A DNA stretch of 64,000 nucleotides from NCBI GenBank assembly GCA_963969345.1, contig OZ017768.1, positions 1,900,573 through 1,964,572 of the forward strand, given 5' to 3'. Position numbers and translations under genes: made by a program. Below are positions 1 through 14,800 of this stretch, piece after piece. The stretch is from Turbatrix aceti (taxonomy: Eukaryota > Nematoda > Chromadorea > Rhabditida > Panagrolaimidae). The notes under the pieces are model-generated. The model was not told where the DNA came from. It did not search any database and saw only the letters and a program-made list of their open reading frames with translations. Every line of letters begins with the position of its first letter. The first letter of the stretch is position 1.

Positions 1-2158
<2,158 letters not shown>

Positions 2159-3096
2159 GTACAATTTTCTTTCCGTGGAAGCACGTTATTTAGTGCCCAA
2201 AAGTCAGTTGCAATATTCGAAACCTTGGAAGAGTAATAATTGGCAGCATGACAACAAAAATCGGGTGTATTTAGTGCGTCGGTGGCTAAACGGCGTAGTA
2301 AATATTGGAAAGGTGTATGTATAGTGGACACGGGTAGTTAGGATGCCCTAGGGGCAAGGAACACCGCTGCTGTGCCGCAACTCGGTCCTCACTCTTTTTT
2401 CGGCGTTGTCATAGTTGTTAGCATTGCAAAATGTCTTTGTTTCCGTTGCATGCGTTGCTTTGTGCTCGTTCGGTATTTTTCTGTCAAAAAAGTTTTTTAA
2501 ACTATACAACTTTGAAATTGGCATGCTTGGAAAAAATTTCGAAATGACCACTGCAATTTGTGAATAAAAAAATTTAAAAAAATATTTATTTTATTTACTT
2601 CCTTGTAAAGTTCAAAATCTTTTAACGCACAGAAAAATTAATTTCTTGGCAACAACAAAAGTAAAAGTAAGTCAAAACCTGTTTTTTGTGAGTTTGTGCC
2701 ACACGTACTTTCACAAAAAATTGTAGTTTCACAACAGTTTCCGTGGCCTTATCAACTGTTTTTATCTCTTGACAGGTGATTAAACTTGTTTTCTTCCGAA
2801 AAAATGCTGAATTGTATTCATGAAACGCCTAAGTAGGTAACAAAAACACAAAAGTGTTTATAGTACAATCTTTGTTATCAATGCAAAAACTTTTTTTAGT
2901 GCTCGATGTTTTAGACATAAATTATCCAATTACAATGGGCTAATTCTGACCTTCCCAGTATACCTGTTTTGGTTTAAATTAGGGCAACAAAATTTAAAAA
3001 TGCGTTATTTTTGAAGAAATAGACTAAAATAATTTATTTTAAAAAATTATGAAAAAAAACGTTAAAAATTAATAATTTAGGATTTTATGTTTTGTG

Positions 3097-3330
3097 CAAT
3101 TGTAACAAAATAAGGATAAAAATTGAATGTTACTTCTGACAAAAGTAATGAAATAAGGAAAAAAAGTGTTACTTCACTTTGGCCTGCAAAACAGAAAGTA
3201 ACAAAATAGCGATGTAATGAGTATGTTACTTTTAACAAAAGTAATACTTTAGCGCCAAAAAGCACTCTTACGTTTACAAAAGTAACGTTACACAAAAAGT
3301 GTGTTGCTTGTTTAAAAAAGTACATAATTT
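3097..3330. repeat. Dispersed palindromic repeat, GTTACTTTTG family, copy 1
   Basis: Several degenerate units of roughly 45-60 bases carry AGTAAC/GTTACT in both orientations around CAAAAG or CTTTTG, separated by AAATAGCG-like linkers. The same block occurs near 6.7, 9.1, 56.0, 58.3 and 60.4 kb. Confidence 0.75.
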
Positions 3331-4901
3331 TGTCAAAGTAATTTGTGTGTACACATTTTTTCAGTGTCTGTATGATTTTTACAGTTCATAACCTGAAAAA
3401 CTGTTTTCGTTTTCAAATAACAAAAATCACCAATGTATGACTGTACAGCATTTCTGGTTACGTTAAACTTTTAAATAGAAAATCACATGTGTGTGTGTGT
3501 ATTTATTTGTAAAGGGGTGGTTACTATGCCAATTTGTGGTTATACCGACAGTCCGAGTCCGCCGCACTGTCGCTGTAGGCTGTGATGTTATCCATGGGGT
3601 CGGCGGTTGGCGGTCGATTGAGTTTCAAACCCACCCACTCACCCACACGCCTGCCCGCCCGCCTGCACACGCGCGCAGATATTTAGATGGATAGATCTTC
3701 TATCCGATCGGGCAGCAGCAGCCTACAGGCGACCGCATGATTTTGTTTGGTAGTCAGTCATTCACTTGACTTTCTTTTCTTTCTTTCATTCATTCATTCA
3801 TGCATTCGTTTGTTCAATCGTTCTTTATTTCATGATTAATGATTTTGTGGGATTGGGCGGGGAGGGGGGATATATTTACAGAAAGAGAAGTTGACTGTTG
3901 ACATCTTACATCTTGACCAACAAGTCAAAACTATAGATACACATGGTAGTAGTACTCTGAAAAATAGGTTGTGATGAGATTTTTCTTTCTACTTGTTCCC
4001 AAGTCTACTCCATTCGTTCCACCAAAAACTTGCGCAAAAATGACTCGCGATCACGTTCTGAAAATAAAAATGTGATTGCTTGGAAAAGAAGTTTTTTTTC
4101 GTTAGTACATAAGAAGCTTTTTTTGGGCACTTAGAAATGGTTTAAAAACTGGTGTAACTGTAGTTTGTGGTGACCGTTTTTGGGCGGACGGGATTAACAA
4201 TAAGTTAGAGATCATAGAACTGTAGGTTGATGGACTAGACAATTTTTATGTTTGTTTGCAAATAAATTAAATTTTTTTCAAATTTTCAGTTTTTTTTTTA
4301 TTTTTTAAAATTTAAAAATGTTCGTTGTTCGTTTAAAAACACGCTCAAAAATATTACTAACCTTTAAAAATTCATTCTACTTAATGAAAATTTTTTTGTG
4401 ATCGTAACTTTTTTTGCTCCCATAAATTTGTTTTTATAGACCAACGAAAAAGTTGGGATGGGGGGGGGGGTTATCTCGATGTTGGTCGTAAACAAAATCA
4501 AAAATTGTGTCACAGTGTTGAGATGACATTTGACAAAATAAATATTTCTATGATATCATTTTTTGCTCGGCAGGAGTGATTTGAACCTTCAGATCATTAA
4601 AAAAACCCAATCAGTACTTTATTTCAGTTAAAGGTTCAAAAAACATTTTTTGCGTCGCATTTTGCATTTATGTAGCTCTTATCGATGTCCACTCGACCAC
4701 ACACCTGCACTCTTTGTTCCCCCATCTTTATCCTTTGCTTTTCAACCTCCAACTGCTTTGCTTCCCTTTCTGTTATCGAATGCATCAAACTTGTTTTTAG
4801 TATTTTCCTTGCAAAAAAATCCTAAACACCGATCGATTGTAAGTAACCCCCTCCTCCTCCTGGTTACATAACCAGAAGTTTGTTTTCACATCCGCCTCGC
4901 G

Positions 4902-4926
4902 CGTTCGTTCGTTCGTTCGTTCGTTC
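4902..4926 (+). repeat. (CGTT)n microsatellite
   Basis: Six CGTT units lie about 60 bases upstream of the start codon of the CRAL-TRIO gene, in its presumed 5' leader or promoter. Confidence 0.9.
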
Positions 4927-4973
4927 ACGCTTCGCTTCCTGTCGTCACAGAAGTACACTTTAAATAATAACCA

Positions 4974-4984
4974 ATTCTTTCAGG
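4974..4984 (+). promoter_or_regulatory. Splice acceptor immediately before the start codon (candidate trans-splice site)
   Basis: TTCTTTCAG is followed by one base and then the ATG. No coding exon precedes it, so it is either the 3' end of a 5'-leader intron or a spliced-leader addition site, as is common in nematodes. It supports the start at 4985. Confidence 0.6.
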
Positions 4985-7634
4985 ATGACAGTGACACAGC
5001 CAGAAGCCCTTCCCTCACCCATGTTGTCCCAGGCGGATGCGCAATCAGTGCAGCGCCTCAGGGAGCTGGTAAAGGATGACCTTACGGAATTTTACGATAC
5101 TGATTTCAACCTGCTTCGATGGCTTCAAGGACATCCAGGAACCGTGGAGGACGTGGCACGGAAGCTGAGGACTCATCTCAAAATGCGGTGCGTAAGAAGA
5201 GGGGATTTGAGATTGGGGATTTGTCCCGGATAGGTAATCGTGCGTGATGGGATTAGGGTCAAGCGGGTGTTTTGCATTTCAATGTGATCAAAATTGTGTA
5301 AAGGGGGCGACAAGTGGGACTGAATGGGAAAAAATGCGTTCGCAAATTTTTTTTGGGAAACTGGTTTTTAAAATTTGGAAAATTGGGGGGGGGTTCACTT
5401 GAGACATTTTTGGGATACTTTCTTTGTTTACCAAAAAAAACTAAATAAACGTAATCTTAGAAAATTTTTTCACGTAGCACAAAAAAAATTTGTGAAAAAA
5501 AAATTGCAAACAAATTTTTTATTTTTTATTTTTTTGAAAAATTTTCAGAAAAATAATTTTCAGTTCCAAAAACTACCGTATTTACGTTCAGGTACAGTAG
5601 CTGATACCTTTCCATTTACAATATTTGTGTGTTGAACAAAATCAAAATAGAATTTTTTTAAGTGCAATTTTTTTTTGAAAAAAAATTTTAATACAGGTTA
5701 TCGAAACATTTTTTGTATCATACAAATTAAAATTTGTTAAAAATAAGTTCAAATGTGTTTTGGTTGAATTCCCAAAATTGCAGTCGCTCCTACTGGCAAC
5801 TAGACGACATGGACGTCAACAACCGAGGCCACCACCCGATCCACCACCACTGGAAGTACGGCATCACAGACATGTCCAAGGTGCTCGACAACGTCATCGT
5901 CAACATCGAGCAATGCGGCCAGACCGATTACTGGGGCATGATCCAGACCTATTCCATCCAAAATGTCATGAAAGCCCGCGTCCCTGATCTCGAGGACATG
6001 CTTCGACGCTGCATGGCTGTCGAGAAGGAAACCGGGCGTCAGGCTTCTATCCTCTACGTCATGGACCTCACGGGTCTGCAGTACAACAAGCGCCTCTATA
6101 CCCTAATTACGGGAGCCCTCAGGGCGCTCTCTGAATTCATGGCCGAGCACTACGTTGAACTCATCAAGTACTTTGTCCTCGTCAACGTTCCGTCATTTGT
6201 CTACGCAATATGGACCATTACGAAACCCATTCTCCCGGAACGAACCCGTCAAAAGGTTCGGATTCTCTCGTCTGCGCATTGGCGGGAAGAAATCCTCGAA
6301 TACGCGTGTGCGTCGAGTTTACCGCTCAAGTGGAATGACGAAAATCATCCACAGAAATTTGAAGCAATTGTCGAGTTGCCGGTTTTGTATCCGGAAGAGC
6401 ATTACTATCACGCAAAGTCTTCGTCATCTCAGGTAAAAAAATTAATTAAATTTTCACGAAAATTTGTTCCGGGAACGATTTTTAAATTAAATAAAAAACA
6501 ATTTAATTTACGTTTCTGATAACTTTTTTAAATAGGAATTCGATTTTGGTGCGATTGAAATTAATTTCAAGTAAAAAAAATTCACATGTATCTTTGTTCA
6601 ACAAACACTGAATTATTTAAAATTAAAAATTTTTTTTGCGAACTTGTGAAAAAAATGAACGAGCGCACAGATTTTGTACAAAGTTTGCAAACATAGCTGT
6701 TATAATGTTACATTTAGTGAAATTAAAATTGTTTTTTTTGCTGCAGAAACTTTACGTTTGCTAGAAGTAACATCTTGATTTTGTCACTAATATGTTACTT
6801 TTGGTTTGGAAGGCTAAAAAGAAGTAATATTTTTTTTTTGCTATTTTATTACTTTTGCTCGAAATAACATTCGAGTTTTGTATTTGATTTGTTACTTTTG
6901 CTAGGAGTAATATTCGTGTTTTGTTTCTATTTTATTTTTCCCCCAAAATTCCATTTTTTTCAGATAAGCACGATTTTTCATACTTTGTTCATTTTTGCCT
7001 TGTTCGCAAACAAAAATTCCAAATACCTAACACAAATCCAATGCTCACGTTCAATCAACCAATCCCAGTTGATCGATCACATCCCCGTAACCCTAAATTT
7101 ATAATACAAACGAAATCCTGTATTTATCACAAAAAATTAGAACACGATCCCCGAGGGCAAAAACATGACTTTTCCCCTCTAAAAGACAAAAAATCGTCTA
7201 AAACGTTAAAAAAAAAACACGCAATCAACAAGATTTCTCATTTTCAGCCCCCAGACGCTGAAAAGCTACGAATTGCTGCAGGCAAGACCCTAATTATTAC
7301 ACGCGAACTCAAGAAAGGCGAAAAGTTGTCTTGGTGGATGTCCGCTGACTCAGACTTTGGTATGGCGGTGTATTGGTGCAAAAACCGGGAAGAAAAAAAT
7401 GTTGAACAGTGAGTAAAAAAATTGTTGATTACAAATTTCACAAAAAATCATTGCAGTATGGAAACGTGTTATCCGTGTTTCGAATGGATGCCAGGACCCA
7501 CAATTGCACCCCTCGATGACTTTATTGTGGCAAAGGAAGACGGAATCTACCGATTATGGGTTTCTAACTCTCGTGCATGGTGGCACACGCTTACGGTACA
7601 TTCGAAAATTACGACTACTCCGCAGATTGAATGA
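4985..7634 (+). CDS. CRAL-TRIO (Sec14) and GOLD domain protein
   Basis: A SEC14L-type lipid-binding protein of 396 residues in four phase-consistent exons: 4985-5187, 5784-6432, 7248-7408 and 7457-7634. Residues 20-70 form the CRAL-TRIO N-terminal helices (FNLLRWLQG). The CRAL-TRIO lobe follows, with YVMDLTGLQ, YFVLVNVPSFVYAIW and the KPILPERTRQKV segment. The last two exons form a GOLD beta-sandwich (LRIAAGKTLIITRELKKGE, then FEWMPGPTIAPLDDF and a C-terminal strand). The order CRAL-TRIO then GOLD matches C. elegans CTG-1/CTG-2/CGR-1 proteins, which act in lipid exchange and signalling; which of these is the orthologue cannot be decided here. The start is set by the acceptor one base upstream, and a polyadenylation signal follows at 7752. 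Confidence 0.92.
6710..6925. repeat. Dispersed palindromic repeat, GTTACTTTTG family, copy 2
   Basis: The block lies inside intron 2 of the CRAL-TRIO gene. It has four or five units of AGTAACAT...GTTACTTTTG type with GCTATTTTATTAC linkers, in the orientation opposite to copy 1. Confidence 0.75.
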
Positions 7635-7751
7635 AGCGTGAACAAAAAAATCAACAAAGAAGGAAGGAAAGGAAACTAAACATTCGATTTTTATACAGAC
7701 ATACATTTTCGATGCAAGATTTTTTTTCTGTACAGAAAGTATCGGTATATA

Positions 7752-7757
7752 AATAAA
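7752..7757 (+). terminator. Polyadenylation signal AATAAA
   Basis: An AATAAA lies 118 bases after the stop codon of the CRAL-TRIO/GOLD gene, on its strand, and is the likely 3' end signal. Confidence 0.6.
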
Positions 7758-9087
7758 ATGAAAGTTACCAAGACTCTGATCAATAAATGAAGGAATTTTT
7801 ATTCATCATCAAACGTCGACGATGTCGCGTCGTACCGAACGCGAGCTCTATCGCGCCCCTCGCTCGATCATTCACACCCTCTCCGAGCTCGTTAGGCGTC
7901 CCATCGAGTGGGAAAGCTGCTTTCTCTCGTCTCCAAGTTTGAATACACGATTACCTGGATGGTTCTTTCCCTTTCCGGATTGGTCTGTCCCCTCCCCCTG
8001 ATTGTGTGTTTCAAAAGGGTCAGTCTTTGACTGACCATTCTGTTCGAGTTTGAGTTTGAGTTTACAGTTGAGTTGTTGTTACCATCGAATAAACTTGTGT
8101 GGTCAACTCTCAACTCGCTCCATCGCTTCGGCCTACACCGAGTTAGGCGAAGCAATTTCAATCATCGTCGACGGCAAGGCCTTTGAGCTACCCGCTTCGA
8201 GGAATCGTAGGCTCACGTGAGCCACCGTTCATTGAAGCCGTCCATCGCTCCCGGCAAGGCCGTTAGAGTCGACCGGTGAAGCATTCATCCGTCCGGCAGC
8301 GTGTGCGCACCGCGACGTCCACTTCTCCTGTCCAGTAGCCGGTCGGCGCTGCGATATTTCTGGACGATTCCTCGACAACTCCTGAAGCGAACATTTTTTT
8401 CACGTAAAAAAATTTTTCGCGTCGAAAACCAATTTTTGTCTTTTTTAGGATTTTTGATCATCTAACCTGTATCATTGTCTAGACGAACATGCAGGTTGTT
8501 GATTACCCATTATCGTTTCCAGAAATCTCAGCCTTAGGCTTACTGTAAAAAGTTTTTCAATGTTTCTTGAGCTCTCAAAAATTTAAACATGGGGTCAAAC
8601 CCTTTTTTTAATCCATTTCTTCCTCATCCTAATCCCAGAATAACCATTTTTGCAATTTCCTGCTACGCTATAAAAATGTCCACTGATCTATTTGCCCGCG
8701 TGAAAACATATCAAACGCCCAACCAGTACCAAAGAACGTTGCTGTGTTATTGTGAGTGTTTCGGGACCCCTTTAGCGCAAACATGATGCATAATTCACAT
8801 CATCATCCATCGTTAGCAGTCAAGTGGCGCCATCTCGGAGCAACGGTCTCTGATGTGAGTTGCTGCAGCTGCGTGCACCGCAGTGGTGGACGACGAACAA
8901 CGCAAAACGAGACGATGCATCATACTGCTTTTTACTACTACTTTTCGCTGTGCGCTTTTATGTTTTTTTCTTTCTTTTTTTCCAATACCAGCGATAAAAA
9001 AAGAGTACAATTGATCGTTGCGTGGTCTCGCCGGGGCTTTTGTACGTGCTATTTTATAGTATTTTTGATTTGAAAAGTTCACAGGAA

Positions 9088-9395
9088 GTAACGATTGACA
9101 GGCGTTATTTGTTTTACGTTTATTTTTCGCGTTTTACGTTACTTTTTGAATATTGTTGTCGATTTTTTTGCGAGTAATATTTTTTGGCGTTATTTTATTA
9201 CTTTTTCTTCGAGTAACATTCGCGTTTTGCCACTGTGTTGTTACTTTTGTTGGGAGTAAGATTGAGTTTTTTCTGCTATTTTATTACTTTTCATATGAGT
9301 AACATTCACATTTTGCCACTGTTTTATTACTTTTGTGATGAGTAACATTCATTTTTCGCCGCTGTTTTGTTACTTTTCTGTTACGTTCATGTTTT
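9088..9395. repeat. Dispersed palindromic repeat, GTTACTTTTG family, copy 3
   Basis: About six units containing GAGTAACATTC and GTTACTTTTG separated by TTTTGCCACTGTTTTATT-like linkers. This is one of the longest blocks in the window and ends about 50 bases before the SMSr leader acceptor. Confidence 0.78.
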
Positions 9396-9445
9396 TTACA
9401 CTTTTCCATCGATAATTAATTAACTCTCCGTTCTTTCCAGCTTTC

Positions 9446-11444
9446 ATGCGACTCGAAAGCTGCAAGAACAACAACTTGGTCGGCATCGAATCATGGACTG
9501 AACAGGACGTGTATGACTGGCTCATCGATGCGGGTTTCGGTCATCTGGCGACGAAAATCGCCTTTGACCAGAAGGTGGATGGCGTCGCGTTGCTTCTCAT
9601 CACCGAGCAGGATCTCAGACAGCCGCCGATGTCGCTTACCTGTCTGGGAGACGTGAAAAAGCTCGCTCGGGCGATCCAGGAACTCCAGCAATTTGCGTCT
9701 CGTCAGGTGCCTTTGTCTTACGATCTCCTGAGCAACACCAGCAGCAAGATGAGCAGAATCACGGCTTCTGCTTGCATCGTCGACGAGGCTACGCGGTTTG
9801 TTCATAAAAATTTTCTCGGGTTTTATAATAAATTTTTTATTTTAGGTTCAAATCCATGGTCCGGACAGCTCCGATCCCCACGGGCACTGCGACTCCTTTT
9901 TTCTGTGAAATCCCGACAAAATTTCACATAATAACGAGGGAAGAAATTATCCGGCACGTTGAGTCGCCGGATACCCAGATAAAATCTTTCATCAAAATGT
10001 GCCTGGCTTTTTGCTACTGCTCGCTATCGTTACTCGTCACAAGTTTGGTTATGGTCTTTGTTCACGACCGAGTTCCTGGTTTGTACAAAAATTTTGATTT
10101 CTCATATAAAATTTTTTTGTCGATTTTTACAGATATGAAAACGTATCCACCCCTGCCAGATCTCGTTCTCGACAATCTACCTCTCATTCCCTGGGCTTTT
10201 GAAGTCTGCGAAGTGCTCGGCGCTTTTATGGGAATAATTTGGCTTACGATACTTTTTTTCCACCGGGAAAGGTTCGTTTTTTACCGATTTTTGTGTTTTT
10301 TCGCGAATATCAAATTTTCGTTTCGAGAACACACATAAATAACTTTTTTTTTCAGAGTAGTGATTCTCCGACGAATGTTCTCCCTGATTGGCACCGTATT
10401 CCTTCTCCGATGCGTGACAATGCTGATCACGTCTCTCAGCGTGCCCGGTGTTCACCTGGAATGCTCATCCCGTACCCACGACACGTGGGAAGCAAAGCTC
10501 AAGCAAGCCTTTCACATTTGGTCTAAATTTGGCATGTCTATACAGGGCGTCAGATCGTGTGGTGACTACATGTTTAGCGGTCATACCACTGTTATTACAC
10601 TTATCAATCACTTTATTACGGAATGTAAGTTTTTTTTTGAGTAATTATCAAAAATTCGTGTCGAGAATTGCATTTTTTTGCTATTTTCGTTGATTTTTTT
10701 CGTGTCGAGAAACCAATATTAGAAATTTTATGATCGAAAAATTAGGTTTTTGATCGAGTGTTTTTTACAATTCCTGCGACATATTTTTTTTCGTTTCGTG
10801 AACCTAAAATTTAGAGGTTTATATTTTTTTGACCTAAAAATGTTTTTTTTCAAAAAAAAGTCAAATTTGTATTGAGAGTGCTATTTTTACGATTCCCGCT
10901 ACAGAAAAATTTTTCGTGATGAGATCCAAAAATTCGCAATTTTGGTTTTTTGTACCTGAAAAAATTAGTTTTTTTGTCCTAAAAATATTTTTTCTTTTTT
11001 TCAGACACTCCATCGTCATGGTACTTCCTCCACACGTTTACCTGGGTAATGAACCTCTTCGGTGTATTTTTCATCCTCGCCGGCCACGAACACTACTCTA
11101 TCGACGTCTTTGTGGCCTTCTACATCTCGTCACGAATGTTTCTCTACTACCATACCTACGCGTACAATCACATCAATCTCACGACAACGGATTCCCGTAT
11201 GAGGCTGTGGTTCCCGCTTGGATGGTTTTTTGAAGCCGGTAGCAACGGTCGTGTCGAAAATGAATTTGGCCTTCCACTACCCGTTGAATGGGTATTTGCC
11301 AAATTTTGTGAGCTATCCAGATTTCTTCGTTACGACAAATCGTCTTCTCAGCAATCGGAGATATCTGCGGGGATTTGTCGTCCGCATCAGACGACTCCTT
11401 CGCGCAACGGCAAATCATCGAAGCACAAGGTCAAGACACGGTAA
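9446..11444 (+). CDS. SAM-domain sphingomyelin synthase-related protein (SMSr/SAMD8)
   Basis: A 476-residue multispan protein in five exons: 9446-9795, 9846-10078, 10133-10271, 10356-10624 and 11005-11444, all in phase. A SAM domain occupies roughly residues 14-80 ([28 protein letters not shown]). Membrane spans follow, with the family blocks [38 protein letters not shown] and GHEHYSIDV. His317, His360 and Asp364 match the catalytic triad of sphingomyelin synthases. SMSr enzymes make ceramide phosphoethanolamine in the ER and act in ceramide homeostasis. The SAM domain and the PPLPD block separate it from SMS1/SMS2. The acceptor five bases before the ATG supports the start. Length is close to mammalian SAMD8. 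Confidence 0.95.
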
Positions 11445-11551
11445 ATAATTTTTTTTGACATCGACAAGACGAAAACAATTTGACAGACGATATTTATTTC
11501 TTTCTGTTGGCAATATTTTTGTATGCGGGCTTGTGTTTTAGTTGTTATTTA

Positions 11552-11557
11552 AATAAA
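11552..11557 (+). terminator. Polyadenylation signal AATAAA
   Basis: An AATAAA lies 108 bases after the SMSr stop. The next gene is convergent and its stop codon is at 11840, so about 280 bases separate the two transcription units. Confidence 0.55.
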
Positions 11558-11839
11558 TTTGTTGGTTACTACAGTATTCTGGAATAAAAAAAATACTCCA
11601 CTTTAAAAAAAATTGAAAATGCATCACGCGGAGGTCCCACAACGAAAATTTCAATTTTCGCTTTGAGAACCGTGGATACGCACGCACCCATGTTTTTTTT
11701 TCGTTTAGAGAAAAAAACATTCGGTGCGCACGCGCTCTTTTTTGTGTTCTTCCAGCGATTTCGAATATTTTCAAACTTTTCAACTACAAAATTCCAATTT
11801 TAGAATTTTAATCTTTTGTTTTCCTGCACGTTTCTATTT

Positions 11840-14800
11840 TTAATGCGGATGCACAGGTAAGTCCATAATTGAATGCAAAGGTTTGTGGTGTGAATGGGAG
11901 AGCTTTGTAGCTGTCGTAGCTACCGGTGAACATTTCAGCGTCCGGTATTTTCTAACCAACGTCATGGCATTGGTCAGCGATGTGAAGAGGACGTCGGTGA
12001 CGAAGATGACACGTCCAAATGGTCCGAGCTTTGTCATGGGACTTGATCCCCTGAAGGTTAGAAAGCAGAGATCGACGATGTGTGGTATAAAGTCAAATAG
12101 AAGCTCGTAGACCAGAATACGTGTGACTATTTTTTGTCCCTGAAAATTGTTGAATGGAAGTTGTTGTCTATTGTATAAGGAACACACAAAGCAGGTGGGT
12201 TGCATGATGCAACTTGCATCTTGGTGGAAAATGTGACACGCTATACTACAATTTTTACCATGTCAAAGATTGCCTTATGCAAAATGTCTATTAATTTGGA
12301 TTTTCGTTCCAAGACCAGGGGAAACTTACAATTTCCTTTTTCGGAAACCCAGCAAATCGCTTCCGAAACGCAACGGTTCCCATAATATAAACGAGTCCAA
12401 CTGACATGTTGAAGCACAATACCGTAAGCTTGGATACTGTATATACCAGTCTAGGCATCCGAGTCATAATACATCCATAAGCAGTACAATTATCCGGCAC
12501 AATGCCCCAGGTGACGTTACTTGCTGTCGAAATTCCATTCAACATACCCAGGCCGAGCATCGTAACTAGCGATGCCGTGATCAGATCCCGACGCCAGTTT
12601 TCTTGATAAAATTGTTTGAAAAATAAAATCAAACATTTATCCAGCGTAAGATAAAAAACACTGGATGGCACAGCACAGAGCAGGCTGTGATCAATGAGAC
12701 CCGTGTAAAACAGGGGATGAAAGTTGTAAGATGTGGCTAAAAAAATTTTTTCTCAAAATCAAAATTTAATTATGTAAAAAAAATTGGCTTACGGTGACTC
12801 CAGTTAACAAGCATGTACAACGAATGCTGAAATACCGCTCCGCAGGCTATGACCATGGACACTGAAAAAAATCATGTCAGGAAAAACAGCCAAATTTGGC
12901 TGTTTTTGTGCTATTTCCAAAAACGACAGTTTTCTCTGACACATTTCTGGCTGTTAAAACTGACACATTTGGCCACAAAAACTGACAAATGGGTTTTTCC
13001 CGCGCTTTTTCGTTGCCCTGCTTTTTGCCATTGATTACCCCCTATTGTGCCATTCAAACCGTAGTTTACATCATAATTTATCATTATCAAACAAATAATC
13101 AACAAAAAAGCATACACAAAAAATCAGCGGAATTTGTCGTTCTTGTGGAGCTGTTTGCTCGTCTGTTTCTGTTCTGGAGTGTCACCGTGTAAGTAGGCCA
13201 GAGCTTGCAGTAGCCGTTGTCGAGTTCATCATGTCGTCGCCGTCAACGTCGATTTCACCGCTGCCCCTTGACCGTTGATGAAGCCGATTGGGCCTAAAAA
13301 TCAAGAAAATTAGCTCGGTTTTCAATTTTTTTCCAAAAACTTACATTTTGCATGCAGGCAAGAGTGTATGAAGGCTATGTGAAGTAATCTGAAAGCTTGG
13401 AAGAATTACTGAATACAAAATAAAACCCCAGGTATTTTTATTAAAAAATTTGATGCCAACTGCCCTTCAATCATTTTTTTCCTTTTTCTGCAATTGTGAA
13501 GCCAAATCTTGGCACCCCAGCTGTCGCAGCGCAATCCTACCTAACAAATCGCAGAACTCTCATGGCACAATCGCATAAAATGGAAAAAAATGATTAAAAC
13601 TTGGTTGGTATACAAAAAATAGTGAAACCGCCCCAAAACTTGGAAAAATTCAAAAACCTACGTCGGTGGAGGAAGGTTTGCTCGGATAAGGGTGCCGGTA
13701 GGTTGTACATGCTTGGAGGGTGTCGCCGGAAGAGTCTGAAACAAAACCAAAAAAATTCACGCTAAAAAAACAACAATTACAACACGAACGAGAAAAAAAG
13801 AACATAGACAAAAAAAGAACAAAGTTGGGCTGATCAAGCCGAGCGCTGCGACGCAACATTCGTGTTGAGACTCCTCAACAACGGAAAAGTCGCAGAACGC
13901 GCTATTTGTAAAATTAATTGGACGAAATTTATTTCTAAATTCGAAAACTTAGGTTTTTGAATAGATATTTGTAAATTTTTTGTTTTGACAAAATAGAATC
14001 ACGTATTGTCGTTCGAACTGGGCTATTGGCGTTTTTCAGAATTTTCATTTTTGACAAAATTAAAGGAGGTGTACTAGAAAATTCATTACTTGGTAAAAAA
14101 TAAAGCTACACATGCAGTAAAAAATGAATTCGAAGCGCAACAAAATTCTCTATCCAATAAAAATATGCACATGCTTCACCATATTTTTCAAATGCCTGAA
14201 AAACTCAAACTTCCAAAAATTTTTCCCGAAAAATGAATTTTCAAAACTTTTTCGAAGCGTAATCCAAAAACTAAAATTGGCATCGCATTCTACAGTATCT
14301 TTTACATCTGGGGCGGTTATTTCAGAATTTTACATTTATTCCGCGCGCCAGTGCAAAATTTCTTCTGAACCTCCCTTTTTTTGATGAGCAGACACCAAAA
14401 TTTTTCAAAGTAGGGTTCGGTAAAAAAATCGGCATGGATCGCGTTTGAAATGCATTTACGCGAAAAGTTAGGGTCCGGGGCAGAAATGAACGCTGAAGCG
14501 AATGACGTACTCAGTTTTTTAAATTGAGTTCTAAAAAGTTCCGAAAACCTAATTTTTCTCAGAAATTTCATTTTTTTCAAAACTTCTAAGGTGATAAGGT
14601 ATAGATTTTTCTTCAAAATCAGTTAGAGAATTTTGTTTCGCTTCAGAATTGCTTTTGTTTGCCTTCCTAGCTCATTTTGTTTATGCGCCGCGATTTTTCT
14701 ACCATACCGCCTTCGATTTTGTCAATTTTGAACAAATTAAAAAAAAGAATTATGTCAGCATAACGAACACCCCTGAAGCTGTCTGTAAACAAAATTTCAT

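Larger units (their letters stand above)
2159..4984. other. Intergenic region between divergent ttll-11 and the CRAL-TRIO gene
   Basis: No convincing coding region was found on either strand. The interval holds a copy of the GTTACTTTTG palindromic repeat family near 3.1-3.3 kb ending in TTTTTTCAGTG at about 3356-3366, a short GT run near 3488, a TTCA run near 3786, a GC-rich patch at 3550-3730 and a CGTT microsatellite close to the downstream gene. The two flanking genes are divergent, so both promoters should lie here. Confidence 0.7.
7635..9445. other. Intergenic: 3' UTR, GC-richer segment, repeat copy and 5' leader of SMSr
   Basis: After the polyadenylation signal comes a GC-richer stretch (about 7810-8400) with short non-conserved open frames that I could not assign. 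Then comes AT-rich sequence, a GTTACTTTTG-family block at 9088-9395 and the acceptor TTCTTTCCAG ending at 9440, five bases before the SMSr start codon. Confidence 0.6.

Noticed and set aside
4575..4600. A GGTTCAAATC sequence on the minus strand that resembles a tRNA T arm
   Set aside because: The flanking bases do not pair as a T stem, and no D or anticodon arm could be found upstream.
13186..13735. Two minus-strand exon-like segments (13662-13735 and 13186-13293) that join in phase into a Pro/Ser/Thr-rich stretch
   Set aside because: No start, no downstream partner in phase and no recognisable domain. They lie inside the inverted-repeat-ended insertion, so I kept them out of the receptor model.
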